Shown here piece by piece: positions 24,901 to 39,900 of a DNA stretch of 64,000 bases. The notes beneath the pieces were generated by a model that searched no databases, was not told the DNA's origin, and saw nothing but the letters and a program-made list of their open reading frames with translations. Positions within the stretch are counted from its first letter, which is position 1, and every line of letters begins with the position of its first letter. A program made the position numbers and the translations under genes. This stretch comes from Diadema setosum (lineage: Eukaryota; Echinodermata; Echinoidea; Diadematoida; Diadematidae), in NCBI GenBank assembly GCA_033980235.1, contig CM067067.1:38669985-38733984 (forward strand), written 5' to 3'.

Positions 24901-27900
24901 TACTTAATTAACACATTCTGTTCATAATAAATGTCAGCTTTCAAAGCAGTAGCATCATCCTTTAAAAGTTATTAGAGTTGAAAGTGAAGAGTGTGCAAAG
25001 GATTTTCAAGAAATTAAAAGGGACTTCTAAAAATCTGATCACTTACTTTACCGAAAAAGGGTTGTAGAAAAACTGCTGAAAACCCATTTTTCCATTCACT
25101 TTATGATCCCAAACTTCGGGATAAAGTAGAAGAAAGATAGCTCTTTCAGAAAATATGGAAAACTCAAAACTGACTCTGTTGACCCGTTTCTTGTGTCTTT
25201 CTTGTGTCCTCACATAAAATCAAGGGGTGCGACTTTTTGTTTGTTTTGTGATGCACGGTCACATATCATGTCCCTGGGACTAACCATGGACCTACAGCAC
25301 AAATCAAATAACTACATAATACCAGGGACATGCAGATGAGAACAAGTTACATGTAAGCAAATACCTTGTGAGATACTACATACTCATCAACAAAGATACT
25401 CATGGGTATTGTAATGGCAGTTGGAACACCCCTTATATGTAGTGCATGTTAGTGTGTCAGTTGCTCTTTGGGCTGTGAATGCACATCTTTAGTTTATCTT
25501 GCACTGTGCACCTCCACAAATCTGACTTGTTGGTGCCTTTAATACCACTTGAAATAAGCCTAGCATTTAAAATTTGGTACCCTAACAATATAACCTCTAC
25601 ACTTCCATTCTTCTGCCAACTGTTGGTTGACAAAGGCAGTAATTAAGATTTGCCTTTATAATGAACTTATAAGGCCCAGATTTCTTACAACTGAAAGGAA
25701 ATGGAAAAAGGTATCAGAAAAGCCCATGTCATTTTTTTCTCTCTCTGTGAATTACAAATTATAGCTGTAACTCCATGCAAAATGCAAATAAACAATTGTA
25801 AAAAGAAGAAATGAGGAGGAGGTAAAGTCTTTCAAAAGGACAATAAAAGTTGTTAAAATATAAACTTCTTATCCCACTCTAAATTCTGATTGGAAAACTA
25901 GATGACAAGTGTCAGCATGAATTTAACTCCCTAATAAAGAATTTAGTGTAAACAGCGTTGACTGGAGATAGTCATAAGTAGGTTTACAAATGGATTTGAG
26001 CTTATCACTGGTAAGTCTGTAATGGAGTGTACTGTAGGTACACCTATTTTCTCCTTGTCATTCTTGTTGTCTTTCTACTGACGGTGTAAATACATTATCT
26101 GTCTGCCAAGCATATCAATTATCTGCTAGCTTTGTTTAATACTATTCTAGCTCCTCCGGATAATAAAACATACCATTCCCAGTGTGCCCAAATCATATCA
26201 TGAAAAGATTTTTGAAAAAGTTTTTGAAAAGGTCATGAAAAGGTTTTTCCATGCACTGCCAGTGTATCTGCACCTTGTTACAAATCATTGATGAAGCAGT
26301 AGATGTACGAGGTGTGTCAGAAAAGTTCCAGGACTGGTGTCATAAACAAATTTATTTCAAATCCAAACTTTAAACTAAGAGGTTTCACCTTCAAAGTAAT
26401 CTATCTGGAGTATGTAACTGTGATTTTAGCTCTCTGCAGCCATCAGATTTTTTTTTTTCTACATAATTTTATATACACATCCTCTGTTTCGGGTTGTTCA
26501 GCAATGAGCACAGAGCAATGAACAAACTTGAAGTTTCTGGTACAGTTGGGGAAAACTCCTTCAGAAGCACTAAGATTGCTGCAGCAAGTGTACGGAGATG
26601 AGACGATGTCAGGCACACATTTATTTGAGTGGTGCAAGAGGTTTAAAGAAGAATGAAAGGACATGGAAGATGACCCCAGGAGCGGAATGCCCTCAACGAC
26701 CAGGACTGAGGTCAACATCGAGCATGTCGGGCAGATGGTGCGTGGCGATCGTCGTGTGACTGTTCGAATGATGGCAATGAACTGGGCATGAATCGGGACA
26801 GCGTCTGGAAGATTCTCACTGAAGATCTGGACATGCAGAAAATCTGCACAAAGATGGTGCCAAAACTCCTGAGTGATGACCAGAAGAATTGATGAATGCA
26901 AGTTTTATGCCCAACTCATTTGCCATCATTCGAACAGTCAGCCAATGATCACCGCGCCATCTGCCTGATGCGCTCACCATTGACCTCAGTCCTGGTTGTT
27001 GAGAGCCTTCTTCTTCTGGGATCATCTTCCATGTCATATAAACCTCTTGCACCACTCAAAAACACGTGTGCATGACATAACCTCCACAGTTCTTTATAAA
27101 CACTTTACAGCGTTATCTTTTCAGGACTAAATCAACTTCATTTGAAGATAGACAAGTCTTACATGTAACACTTCTTTACCTCAATATGAAAGTAGAGTGT
27201 GGTGGAAAGTAAAAAGCAACAGAACAACACATAACAAAACAAAACAAAATATATATTTGGCAAAGCTGTAGGGATTAGAATTCTAATAGTTTTGGGCATT
27301 TGCTTTGTCAGTGAAAAGTTGGTCTCCATTACCCGATTAAGTGTTAGAAATAGGAATGAAAGTGAGTTAGTGATATTGTTAGGTGTGAAACAGGAGAATG
27401 AGGAAGTTATGAGCGAGACGCAGATAAGTGTAGAGTCCACATCCTACCTTATTTAGACATTTTAACTTCTGTTTATTCTATCCAGCCATTATTTACCTGA
27501 ACGGAGAGCAGCATGATGGATAAAGATGCAAACTGATATCACATGTGATTGCTACACATTCAATTTTTTGTTTTTGTTTTATCATAATTTTTTCAGCATC
27601 TGAAATGCCATGGTATAATGTTACAAGAACACAATATGACATACTTGTGTAGTATCCTACAAATACATTGCTTGGATTTGAACACATAAATATTGCTTAA
27701 ATTAGCTTTGTTTTCCTGGATTTGGGGCAACATTTGAAATGGAAGAGCTACCTCCCTGGCTCCCTCCTGCTAAAACATGGTTCACTCATGCTGCCGATGC
27801 TGTAATTTTAGACCTGTAAACATACATTGTATGCTTGCATACATAATGAACAGAAATAGACGTGTGGTATTTAAATGAAAGGACAAGTTCACCTTCATAA

Positions 27901-30900
27901 ACATAAGGATTGAGAGAATGCAGCAATATTAGTAGAGCACATCAGTGAAAGTTTAAGGAAAATTGGATAATCGATGCAAAAGTTATGAATTTGTAAAATT
28001 TTTGTGTTTGAAGCGCTGGATGAGGAGACTACTAAGGCTCGTGATGCCACATGAGTACAACAGTATACAGAAAATGTAAAGAAAATTAAACATATTTTCA
28101 CTTTTTTCGCATAATAAAAGAGCACTTGACTTGCCTCTTTCTAAAGGCAATGGGAATAATATTACCCATAACATATGTCAGTAATGAGTCAAGGGAATGT
28201 GTACTTTTTTCAAGATATGAAATTTTGTGAAATTCTCTGTATATTTTCCTTATATTGTTGTACGCACGTGACATCATACACTGCAGTAGTCTTCTCATCC
28301 AGCGGTGACTGCACAAAAACTTCAAAATTTCATAACTTTTGAATGGTTTGTCCGATTTTCCTCAAACTTTCAATGATGTGTTCTACTAATATTGCTACAT
28401 TCTCTCAATCCTTATGTTAATGAAGGTGAACTTGTCCTTTAAAAAGGACATGTAACCGCTAAAGATCTCCGAATAAGAAACTCATAACCAAATCAGAAGA
28501 ACAAGTTGTTGCCCTGTGTTACCTAACTCTATGGACTACATGTATATAAGGTAACATCTGATCAATACATCAAATCACAATGGGTATTCTCCACCTTATC
28601 ATGTGTCTCCCAAGACTAAAATTTTGTGTCACACAGTGAGTGCATCACAACAGATGACAAACTATGGCTCTCCTCATGTCAGTATCATTAACATTACCAA
28701 CTACATGACATCAAAAAATAATACCTTTTGAGATGAATCAATAACAATGGGTTAGTATGCTCTCACAATGTGTAAAAAATACCCATCACTTAACAATTTT
28801 ATCCTTGTTTGATGCCAAAATATTTGTTTCAGGCCGACAAATTTGAAATTTAGTAATAATCCACCATGGGTCTTCCTAGGCTGGACTAGTAGTGATATCT
28901 GAACTTCTGACTATGAAATATCTAACACGTGCAATAATACAATATGATATGATCAGTGAACGTAGATGACAGTGATCTATCACTGCAAAGAAATTACTCT
29001 AGATACTACAAGAGTTCTGCCCTGCTCATGTGAAGAATATTCATACAGCACTTGCAGGAACACCTTGCATTGGAAAATGGTGTAACATACTGCCAGTCAC
29101 TTGTGTATGAAGACAAGAATGAAATAACACTATCAGATGAATAACATTGTCATGACTGTTTCACATACAGACAATGAAGCTAGAAGCTACGAAGACAAAC
29201 TATACAAATCAACAGAATTAAAATAAAGCAAAGAAAGAAACAAGTGCAAAGGCTGGATGAATCAGTCCCAAGACAAGTCAGACATTCATCTTGAAAACAC
29301 TCTTGGATTATAAGAAGCAAATGAGAAGAAATATGGCATGGATTGCTACGAAAGTCTCCAGTGGTAAGAGCAGATGGGTTTACTGTATGACCTGAAATTT
29401 TTGTGAATTGCTACATATCAGACATTTTTGCTTGTCGTTAATTTTGCGGTTGCGAGGGGGTTGCTACTACACCTTTAACAAAATAAAGAAGAATAAGTAA
29501 CAAGTTGAAATACTAGTCTGAATTTTTTCACTTCAGCGATTCCCTGTACGTAAAAAGCAGTGTGTTCTGCATTTGAAGTATTGTACATGGCTTTATTCAT
29601 GAATTCATTTTTTAGAGGTTTAGTTTTTGCACATTGTTGTTTTGCCATGTTTTTATATTCTTGGGTTATTATTTTTGTGGTTCAAAGGCGATATGCAAAA
29701 TTTGCACTAATAAAACCACCACAAAAATTTCAGCTCATACTGTACTATTCTGTGACAATGGATCACTGAATGACACCTGATGACGAAAAGAGCAATGCAA
29801 GTAAAATCAAATTGACGCATTTCCTAATTTTTTTCTAAAAATTTGCATTGCTGTCTAGAGGAAAAAAAAAATCAACACTTCATAAATTCCAGTAGCTATT
29901 TTTGATTTATGAAATACTACTTCATAAACATAGCAAAACAACAAACAAACAAACCAAGAGAATAATAGTATTTCGGACAAATTCATTTGCAAAGAGCATA
30001 TAGGAGGGAATCAAAATGCATTGCAAAATGGGGGAGGGCAGTCATTTACATGCGAGACATATACACCATTAAACTCTTCAGAACCCACGACAAAATAACA
30101 AGAACGACATCACACAAAGATTAGAACTTAGAAAAGAGCAGATAATCATGATTGATATATCGTGTAACTGCACTTTAGTACTACAAAATTAGTTGGTAGG
30201 AGTAGTATCAAAAGTGGTGGTGGTTGTGTGAAGTGGGAGGAGTTCTGGCATCAGGAGAGATAATGATATACCAGAAGAGACAGTACTGGTAGCAGTGACA
30301 TTAGTCATGTGGTAGTACAAGTAATTTGGTAGTGGTAACGGTGGTAGTAGACGGCGCACGCTCCTCTTTATTTTTCATTAAAACAAATGAAGTAAACGAA
30401 GTAAAAAGAAAAAATGGGGGGGGTATGAGCCTCATTAAATTTCATAAAGGTGCCTCCCTCTACAGAATTCCTGGATCCGCCCCTGATAATTGTTGATTGT
30501 GTTCCTGTTATGTGAACATTTAAAATTTCTGTATGATTTCATTTCCATCTCATAGTATTATGCGTGTCTACGAACTGAATGTTATTATCATTAACCTGTT
30601 GAGGACAAGGTGATTTTGTTACAACACACGTTTCCCATAGACACCTGTCCTAGTATATGCGGGACTCGTCTTCGACGGTTAACATCTCACCTGCATTGTG
30701 GTGGCTGGGTGCAGCAGGTGGGGGCACAGAGGGCTGGTTGGCAAGGGACTGGGTCAGGTCACGGAGCAGCTCTTCCTTTTCCGTCTTACGGGCAAAGCAC
30801 AGGTCAACGACCTTGCTCTGGAACTTGACCAGAATCTGGGTCAGGTCATTGTAGAACTGAGAAAAAGAAGCAAAGAAGAAGAAATCATAGAAATTCATTT

Positions 30901-33900
30901 TGTCATCTCCATTTAGAAACTGAGCACTTATGGATATTTACAGTCTGGTTTAAAAGCACAACATAGTATGGTAGGAAAAGAAAGCTTGCAATGATTACAC
31001 TATATATTACTGCAAAACAATATTTTCGCGGCATGAAATTTTCATGAATTGGAGCCGACGGCCTATTTTGCGGCATGAAAATTTTGCGAGTTGCCTCTAA
31101 CATTCAATACATATAGTGTAGACAAGAACTTTCACGTGCATTTCAATTTTGCGATTCTTGGCTCTCGCGAAATTTGCAAAATTATGATGCATGTGAACAT
31201 TCCTTGTTTTACAGCATGCATTATACATATTATACATTACAAATGCATTAAAAAAAAACATAAAAATGAGGAGTTATTCTAGTGGCTTACAAGTGGTTTC
31301 AAAAGTCATTCTAGCACCAAGGTATGGCATTCTGCCTTCTTTAAATAGTGATTTTTGTGGATGCAAACGCTACATCTATAGTTCCACACTTAATGGAACA
31401 TGATCAGTTATCAAAGGGATCATATAGTTTTGTTTGAGACCTAATTTCAGGTTTCTAACTTTTTTTGGTGAGATGAGAAACCTCTTATCAAATATGAAAG
31501 AGCATGTAATTCTCTGAGGAATTGAATGTTTATTTGATGAAAATTGGTTTTGAAATGGCTGAGATATCCAAAAAAGAGCGATTCTAATAAAGTGTGGGAC
31601 CCACCTTTTATTACGATCGCTTTGTTCTACTTTGTTTTGGATGTTTCAGTCATTTCAAACCCAATTTTCATCAAATAAACTTTGAATTCCTCTTAAAATG
31701 GTATGCTCAGTACTATTTCATAAGTGTTTTCTTGGTATCTCGCAAAAAGTTACAAGCCCAATTATCATCTCCACCAATAATGTACCATCCCTTTAACATA
31801 GATTCTTTTCATAAGCATGTCACATATCATAACAACTGACAATCATAATCATATTGTACATGATATGGAGCACAGAATTAGAAAATTCTCAATATCAATC
31901 TCCTAAAGTAAATAATTATGTTGGAAAAAACATACCACAACAAATATTCAATTCTCTCTTTTTGCAAGAACAGGCCAGTACAACACATGGCTGGGCCAAC
32001 TGACTGTTGAATAAGCTGATGGCAGCATCAGTACCTATTTTGTATTCCTACAAAAGTTATCTAATGTTTCATAATGTTGCCACTAATGTAATACAATCAG
32101 CACAGAGCAGTCACATTTAAAGGGATGGTATAGTATTGATTGAAGTGAGAATTCAGCTTTTATCTTTTTGTGAGATACTTAGAATCACTTCATGAAATGT
32201 TGAAAAGCATACAATTCCAATAGGAATCAAAGTTTATTTGATGGAAATATGTTTTGAAATGGCTAAAGTATCCAAAAACAAAGTAAAACAAAGCGATCCT
32301 AATAAAAGGTGGGTCCCACCTTTTGTCAAGGTTGCTTTGTTTCGGGTATGTCAGCCTGAGCCATTTGAAAAATAATTTTCATCAAATAAGCTCTGAATTC
32401 CTCTTACAATTATATACTTTTTCATATATCCTAAAAGGTTTCTCATTATCTAAAAAAAAATCATCAAAAACCATTGGAAACATCAAACCCCATCTCAACC
32501 GAGATTATATCATCCCTTTAATTCATTCTCTTAACTATCAAGTAGATGGGAATTGAGGAAGACCCTACCTTTGTTCCCTCCTGTAAGTTGGAAGTCAGCT
32601 CCATGTAGCTGTCAAAGGCAGTTGCTAGGTTACGCAGCATCTCCTCGCGCTCCTGGCCGCCCGCCTTCGTCTCCTTGGCTGAACAAAACCTGGTGTTGGC
32701 ATCCTGTCATTACAGCACATGACCACAATAAGTGAAGATACTGGGTAATATAGTCAAACCTGTCTATAGCGGCCACCCAAGGGAGACGAAAAGAGTATAG
32801 TGGCCTTTATAGACAGGTGGCCGCTATAGAAAGGGTCTTTAACAGGGCTTGTCTCGCGGGGGGATGTTTCAGTGGCCGCTAAAGACAGGTGGCAGCTATA
32901 GCCAGGTGGCCGCTAAGGCAGGTTTGACTGTATTGTTAAATATTGTAACGGTTCAATATTAAAAAAAAAAAAACAACTTTGTATAAACAAATTGACTGCC
33001 ACAGTAGGAAATTCATATGATAACAGGTCAAAATTTGTAGTCATAGCTTCTTTTCCTGTGAAACATTTTTGCTGAACTATAGTAGATGCAGTGACTTAAT
33101 AACCCACTCTTGTCTTTACAATTCAGTTCAGTTCATTTTTATTTCTGCATTCTGCTTTCAATACAACATAAAAAAATTCAACAAAGTGTCTGCATAAAAG
33201 TATGAACAATATAGGATATTGACTGAACATATTGGACTTCATGATACAGGAAAGGAATATAATTTGCCTAATTCTAACAACTCCATGCACTATTCTGACA
33301 CATGGAATTCAGTAAAACACCTAGGGAAGAGACTATGATTGAACACATGACAGGGCACTGACCTGCACATTATTCAGTACTGTCTCTTGGCGACGCAGAC
33401 TCTCCTGCACCTGCTGTATGAGGGCGCCATACAGCTGGTCTAGGCTGGTGTTGGAGATTGATTCCTCATTGATTGCACCGTCGGCTGCCAGGGCTTGCAT
33501 AAATTTGGGCTCTGAGAGGGAAAAACAAAGAAATGGTCATGCACATATTACTGTGGGTAAGGTTCCCTTTGCTTTTAAAAAGAGCATGGGAGTTGCAAAA
33601 TGCCACTTTACCTGTTAACCCGTTGAGGACGAGTCCCGAGTATACTCGGGCAGGTGTCTATGGGAAATGCGTGTTGTGGCAAAATCAAACCGTCCTCAAC
33701 GGGTTAAGGACATGCTGTTATTGCTATACTGTAAAAGTAGAAATTTTTGCAGTGTGGAAATTTTCATGAATTTCCCACGCCCAGAAGCTAGTGTAAAAAA
33801 TAAAAGCATGTGAATAGGTTTGGATGCCATATGTTTCAGTAGTTAAGCCGTTGAGGATGAGTCCAGAGTATACTCGGGCAGGTGTTTATGGGAAATGTGT

Positions 33901-36900
33901 GTAACAGACGTTTCCCATAGATACTTGCCTATTTATATTCAGGACTAGTCTTCAATGGCTTAATACCTCACTAGGGAACCAAAATTTTGTCAAGGAATTA
34001 TTGGTAACAAGGATCATGTGTGCTTGACTTTACCAAAGCCAGTTTTAACCCTTTAATGACACTCCACAGAGGAGTGTAAGTAATATCATACATTATTGTA
34101 AAATCAAACAGTCACCAGTTAGTTAAATAGATTAAGAATAATCAATCATATTAATTCCATTTCATACAGATGTAAATATATTGCACTCTGGAAGACAACA
34201 CAAGCTCAATAGCAATTATTTACAAAAGTACTTTTGATGTACGTAAAACCTTCGTGAATGCTGCACAATTTTAACCACCAATTTTACTCATTTAACAAAG
34301 TTTACATGTATGTGATCACTACAAAATAACACTAGATTGATACCTGTTTTTAATGGGTAGGGTTATCTGAAGTGAAACGAACAAGAAAAATGTGAATAAA
34401 ATGTGTAAACTGGGAGCAAATGCTGTCAGAATTTCTGCCACAAAAACATTTTACACAAACTAAAAATACTGTTTGTGATTTATTGGCCACTATACAAGTA
34501 AACTTACTGATGTCAACTGTGGCGCTCTTGATCTCGTTTTCAAGGACTTCCCGCACAGTTTTGATCTCATCCACATCCCTCATGAGCTGTCGAAGCTCCT
34601 GTACCACAGGAGTTCCCTGGAGGGCCGAAGCCCCACTCGCTGAGGGGAGGTCGGCAGCTATCTCTGCCTGTAACAGGAAGTGTATACAATACATAGCTTT
34701 CATTTTACATTTGAAGAGTTTGATAGCAAAACGAGTTACCTCCATTTGTGCCAATTTGAGATATTTGCTATTAAAACTGTTAAAAACAGAAAATAATTAG
34801 AAATATGGGATATTGTTAATCACACTTTCAATATACAAGTAAGTATATGAGTAAGTCAGTAGGAATTGTGTGCATAAGGTATAACTATGGAATGCTTAAA
34901 CTACGAGGTGAAGTCAAGTGGGTTTAGGCTAAATCCCATAGTTACCTGATAAAATAACTGTCCTGTTTTTCCATCAAGGTTTATCTTCTTAGTCAACCTT
35001 TTGTCCTTCAAGTATAAACATGTCTGGCTCTTACATTGTACCTAACTTTATTCTTATGTTTTTGCACTGTGGAACAAAGAAACACTTTCGGGAAGCGTTG
35101 ACTCAGGTATGCTGTCGACTTATGCCACGTCAGCTTATCAAGATTTGACTGTACCACACAGAAAATGCTTCAAAAAGCATTCCTAGATTTCTCTCGACTT
35201 TGCATGTAGATCACCCAATCACCCTCACTTTCTGACAACTTTGTTTTGGTACAGTCATTAAAGCCACAGCATTACCACTTCTTTTCACAGTTTTTTCCTT
35301 TGTTACAATGTTGAATTGGTTTCCTGCAAGTATGTATCATGCAAATGCTTTACTGTACATGTATGCATTTTTGGTTGGAAATGAAAATAAATAAATGAAA
35401 TGAGAGAAATGAATATAAACCAAGGCCTACCTCACTCTTGGAGAGGATGATAATAAACGGCCGATTCTGGTTGTACTTCTCCTTCACGATGTGGTCAGCT
35501 TGGATGGCGTTGTTGAGGATAGTGCGGTACTTGCCGGCCTCCGTCCGCAACGAGGTGGTCAGCTGGTCGGAAGGTACCCTGCTCCATTTCTCCTTGAAGC
35601 GTTCTCTCATCTGATTATCAGAATCCTTTTCCTCGTCCATTTGTCGCACCGCCTGGGCACAAAACAAAGTTATCATCATAATGACCATCAGAATGGTATA
35701 CGCACAATCATCTGCTGTTCGAGTTCAACTGTTCAAGAACTGTTTAGCATAAGCAAAAATTAGCTAAACTTCATAATTTCATAACTTAACTAATTTTCAT
35801 GCAATTTCCATAATTTTTTTAAAAAAACTTTTTGTTCTTCAAAAGTTTTGCTCTTTTTTAAACAGACTAAACATTTAACTGAGCCGGAACCCCCCTTTTA
35901 GAAACATATTTTCTCCAGTTACCCCAATAGGCATCTGGATAACAGCCCAACACTTTTCACAGGCAGGTGCTCATTCATTTCACTTGCTTCCCCAGCTTGT
36001 TATTTTGAAGGATGGTCCAAAAAATCTCAACAACAATGTTTGCCTCATAAGCTCTTAAGCAGTCACGTCTGAACAGATAATGTTGTTTAACAGGTATATA
36101 TTCAATTCAAGACTAGAAATCAAATACAAATCTACTCCCACACCACACATCTAAATTCTGATTTGTCCTCTATCTGCAAAAAAAAAAAACACATGAGCTT
36201 CCTAAAAACAATGTATCCACTGCAGAATTCTGCTCTCAAACCATCAAAGTGGTCTCCGGTCTCATCACCACCTGAATGAGAAGGAAAGACGTCTCACCTC
36301 GTCGAGGATCTCTCTATTTCTTGTGAGTAGATCCGGAAGCTCGTTGAAGAGCTGGTCGATGCTCTGTAGGCCTCCCTTGTCCTTGATCGCCTGGGATTTT
36401 TCCAGGACAGACTGCGGCACGCTGTCTCCTTTCAGGTCTTCGATGGATGCCGGCAAGTTTAGCGATGCCAACACACTGATAGACAGGAAAAACAGAAGCG
36501 CACACACTTAGATTTTATCTATCACCCTCTGGTGAGTTTGATAATTTGGTGACCACAAAAGAACAACAACAAAAAATCACTTCCTATATATTCATGATTG
36601 ACAGGCTACGGTTTGGATACAGCTACATTGCTCTTTCCTTGAAAATTGATATGCGAATATGTTTTGCTCCCTGGTGTGTAACAATCATTGATTACAGGAA
36701 CATAGTGGACTGAAAGTACTGTAGAAGGTTTCGAAATATGGCCTGAGACTTCATTTAAGACCACAAAAATACACATCACCCTGAATCCAGATCCTTTCTT
36801 TATTCATTCACTCCATAAAGATCGTTGAAGACTCCTCTTCAGGATACTGACTGAAGAATGAAAACACACTTTAATGCAAAAGCTGATATCGTACATGTCA

Positions 36901-39900
36901 CATGTACACCACAGCTTTTTGATCACAGAGTACATCATTATGGAGCAACTTAATATAAAAGTATTTACAGGGTAAAGCAATTGAAATCTAATGTTTTGTG
37001 GACTAAAAGTGGCTCAATTTTCACAACTGGCTACATGAGTTTACATCATACCTCACCTGTTCATAAGTTGTGTCGCCTCCCGTAGCTTGCCCACTTCTCT
37101 GTTGACGATCTCCGCTTTGCGGTTGTCGTAAGCAACTGCAGCATTGTGGACGCTTAGAGGAACTAACCTCTCAAACAGATCTGGACAGGATGTGAACAAA
37201 CTCTCTCTATTTAGAACTCTGAAAACTTCCATCTCTAAAATTCTACACAGAACTGGATGATTTTACTTGTCTTCCCTGTTGAAACTTTGTCAATTCAATA
37301 CATTTATGCTACATTTTCTATTCTTTTACATGCAAAATCATTTAATATATACTGTATTAGATTCCCACAGAAGGGTGCTAACATATTCTAATGTAAGCTC
37401 AGCGATACTACAGCAAAATGAATAAAATTGCATAATCAAATACATGAATTGAATTTCTCTGAAACATGTCAAATAGTACAACCATCAACAGAGTATAAAG
37501 AATTGGAACACACCAAAGATGAGCCCTGGCAACTTGTATAATCAAATTGACAAGATGCTAGCACAGTCTGTAAACAGGAAAGAAAAGTCTAACCGACAGA
37601 TCCTGATGACATGGGTAAGGATAACTCCGTGAGCTTGGCGATCGGGGCTGTGCCCGTCTTTGGGAGTTTCTCCAGACTTGGGACGACATCGTGGTAGATG
37701 AAGTCATTGTCCTTCTTAACCGCCGCAAGTTCTTGGGCGATGCGCTTGGCAAAGTCCTTGACATCGATCGTCTGTCCACCTTTCCTCTCAACCTCTTTCA
37801 ATAGGTCACTGGCGTGCTGGGAGGAGGGAGGGAGGGGTGAGTGGGAAAGACAGTAAAGAAATGCAATGACATGGTAAACATCAGCATATTCTCGCATAGA
37901 AAAGATACCAAGGAACAAGAAAATTAAACAGTGGTCGAGATTTACTTAAAAAAAATTATAATGACCACTTAAGGTGAGATTATCCTACCCTTTGCCCCGA
38001 CACATTGTGATGTATTAAAGCAGGTGTAAAAAAAGTCTGTTCATGTTGAACTACTCTTCTTGTTATGACCTCCTGCTCTAGACCCATGAACTTCTACCTC
38101 GCTCTATAGTGTGGTATAAAAAGGGTCTGAACCTGAAACTACTCTTCTTGTTTTAACCTCTTGCTCATGAACCACGACCTTCTACCTCACTCTGAGGTGT
38201 GGTATAAAAAGGGTCTGAACATGAAACTACTCTTCTGACCTATGACCTCTCTCACCTCTCACTCACAAATCTTCTGAGTTTTTTCATCCCACACTCTACA
38301 CTGATCACTGTACTACAAGCCAAAACAAAGGCTGTCCTGTCCATACAGTCTCAGAGTTGTCATACTGTCTTCAATTTTCATGCCCTTCTGTATACTGTAA
38401 AAGAGGAGATTTTGGCAGTGTGGAAAGTCTTGTGCATTTGTGCGACCAAAAACTGGTGCAAAAATGAGAGCAAGCAGATATCTTTGCTTTGCTTGTTATA
38501 TGCAGCACTATTAAATGTCTTAAATGTCAGAATTAAAAACATTCATCCTACCTGCATGAATGTGAAAAACAACTTTTACAATGTAAAGCAATCCTAACCC
38601 TCCTCTTTCTTAACCCTTTGAGGATGGACTGATTTTGCTACGACATGCATTTCCCATAGACACTTGCCCGAGTATACTCGGGACTCGTCCTAATCGGGTT
38701 AAGATTATAGCAATGCAAGCTGTGGAGGATAACACTCCAGAGTCAAACCTACCTGCAGTCTGGCAATCTCTGGGCCATAAGATTTGGCAGCTTTGCACAC
38801 CATGGCCTGGTGGTACTCTGAGATGGCGTGCATGTAGTACTGTTTGCCCAGGACCGTCGGGATCCATTCCTTGGGCAACACTTCCTTCACGTGGGCCACT
38901 GCCATCTGCTTGGCAGCGTCGGCGTAGGACTCACTGGCGGACATGGCCACTTTGGACACCACAGCATCCTTCATTTTGTCTGTCAGTGGTAGAGAGAAGT
39001 AAGTTCATGCATGAGTCTGCATCATACTACCAGTTAACAACCCGAAGGACATACTGTACACTGTAAGCACCTGCCCTCTCCAAAGGTTTGGGAGTTATGC
39101 CTTTTTGATTCTCAACCAGACATGTGAACATACGTACTGCATTGTAGACTGTTTACCCACTTCTGGTGCAATTGTCAGGAAAGACAACTTGTTTATTAGC
39201 CTTTCCACTTCATTGACATTCAAATAAGAATTCACAAATCAATATTTGCAGCTTCTTGGTCCTAAAATCGAGCAGTTGTACACATAATTCAGTGTTGAAT
39301 GCATTGCAGTTTTCTGGGACAGTGCAGTTATGGAACTCTATCATTTTGATAGTTCCAGCTGTGACACATTTACATGTGTGCCCTTCTATCAGAATGTGAA
39401 ATTCTACTGCTTTTGGCAACTTCCTGTAATCATTGAATTAATGGTACTATCTACAAAGTGTGTGAGAAATAATATCATCTTGAGAAGATTTTGTAGAGGT
39501 AAGATTGTATTTTATTATCTATTTACTAGATCATAACACCACAGTTTACCAATGCTCTGAAAAATACTAATGAATTCAACAAACATCATATCATACTATA
39601 TCCAACACTGCACACTGGCATTGGTTCGATGGTTTCTAAACTGTAAAAATCACTGTGAAACAGTAACTTCTTCAGGAATGGACCAGTAAAACATGGAAAA
39701 ACTGGGTACCTACTGTGCAGCCCTGTTATATTAAATAATATAATTGCACATCACATCACATGACATGACATGACATGACATGACATGAAGTCACATCTCG
39801 TCACGCCACGCCATGCTACACACCACACCACACCATACCACACCACACCACACACCATACCATACCACACTACTTCACACCACACTACACCTCATCACAA

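Noticed and set aside
26816..27055. 79-codon minus-strand ORF as a gene
   Set aside because: It is a broken frame through the inverted mariner fragment.
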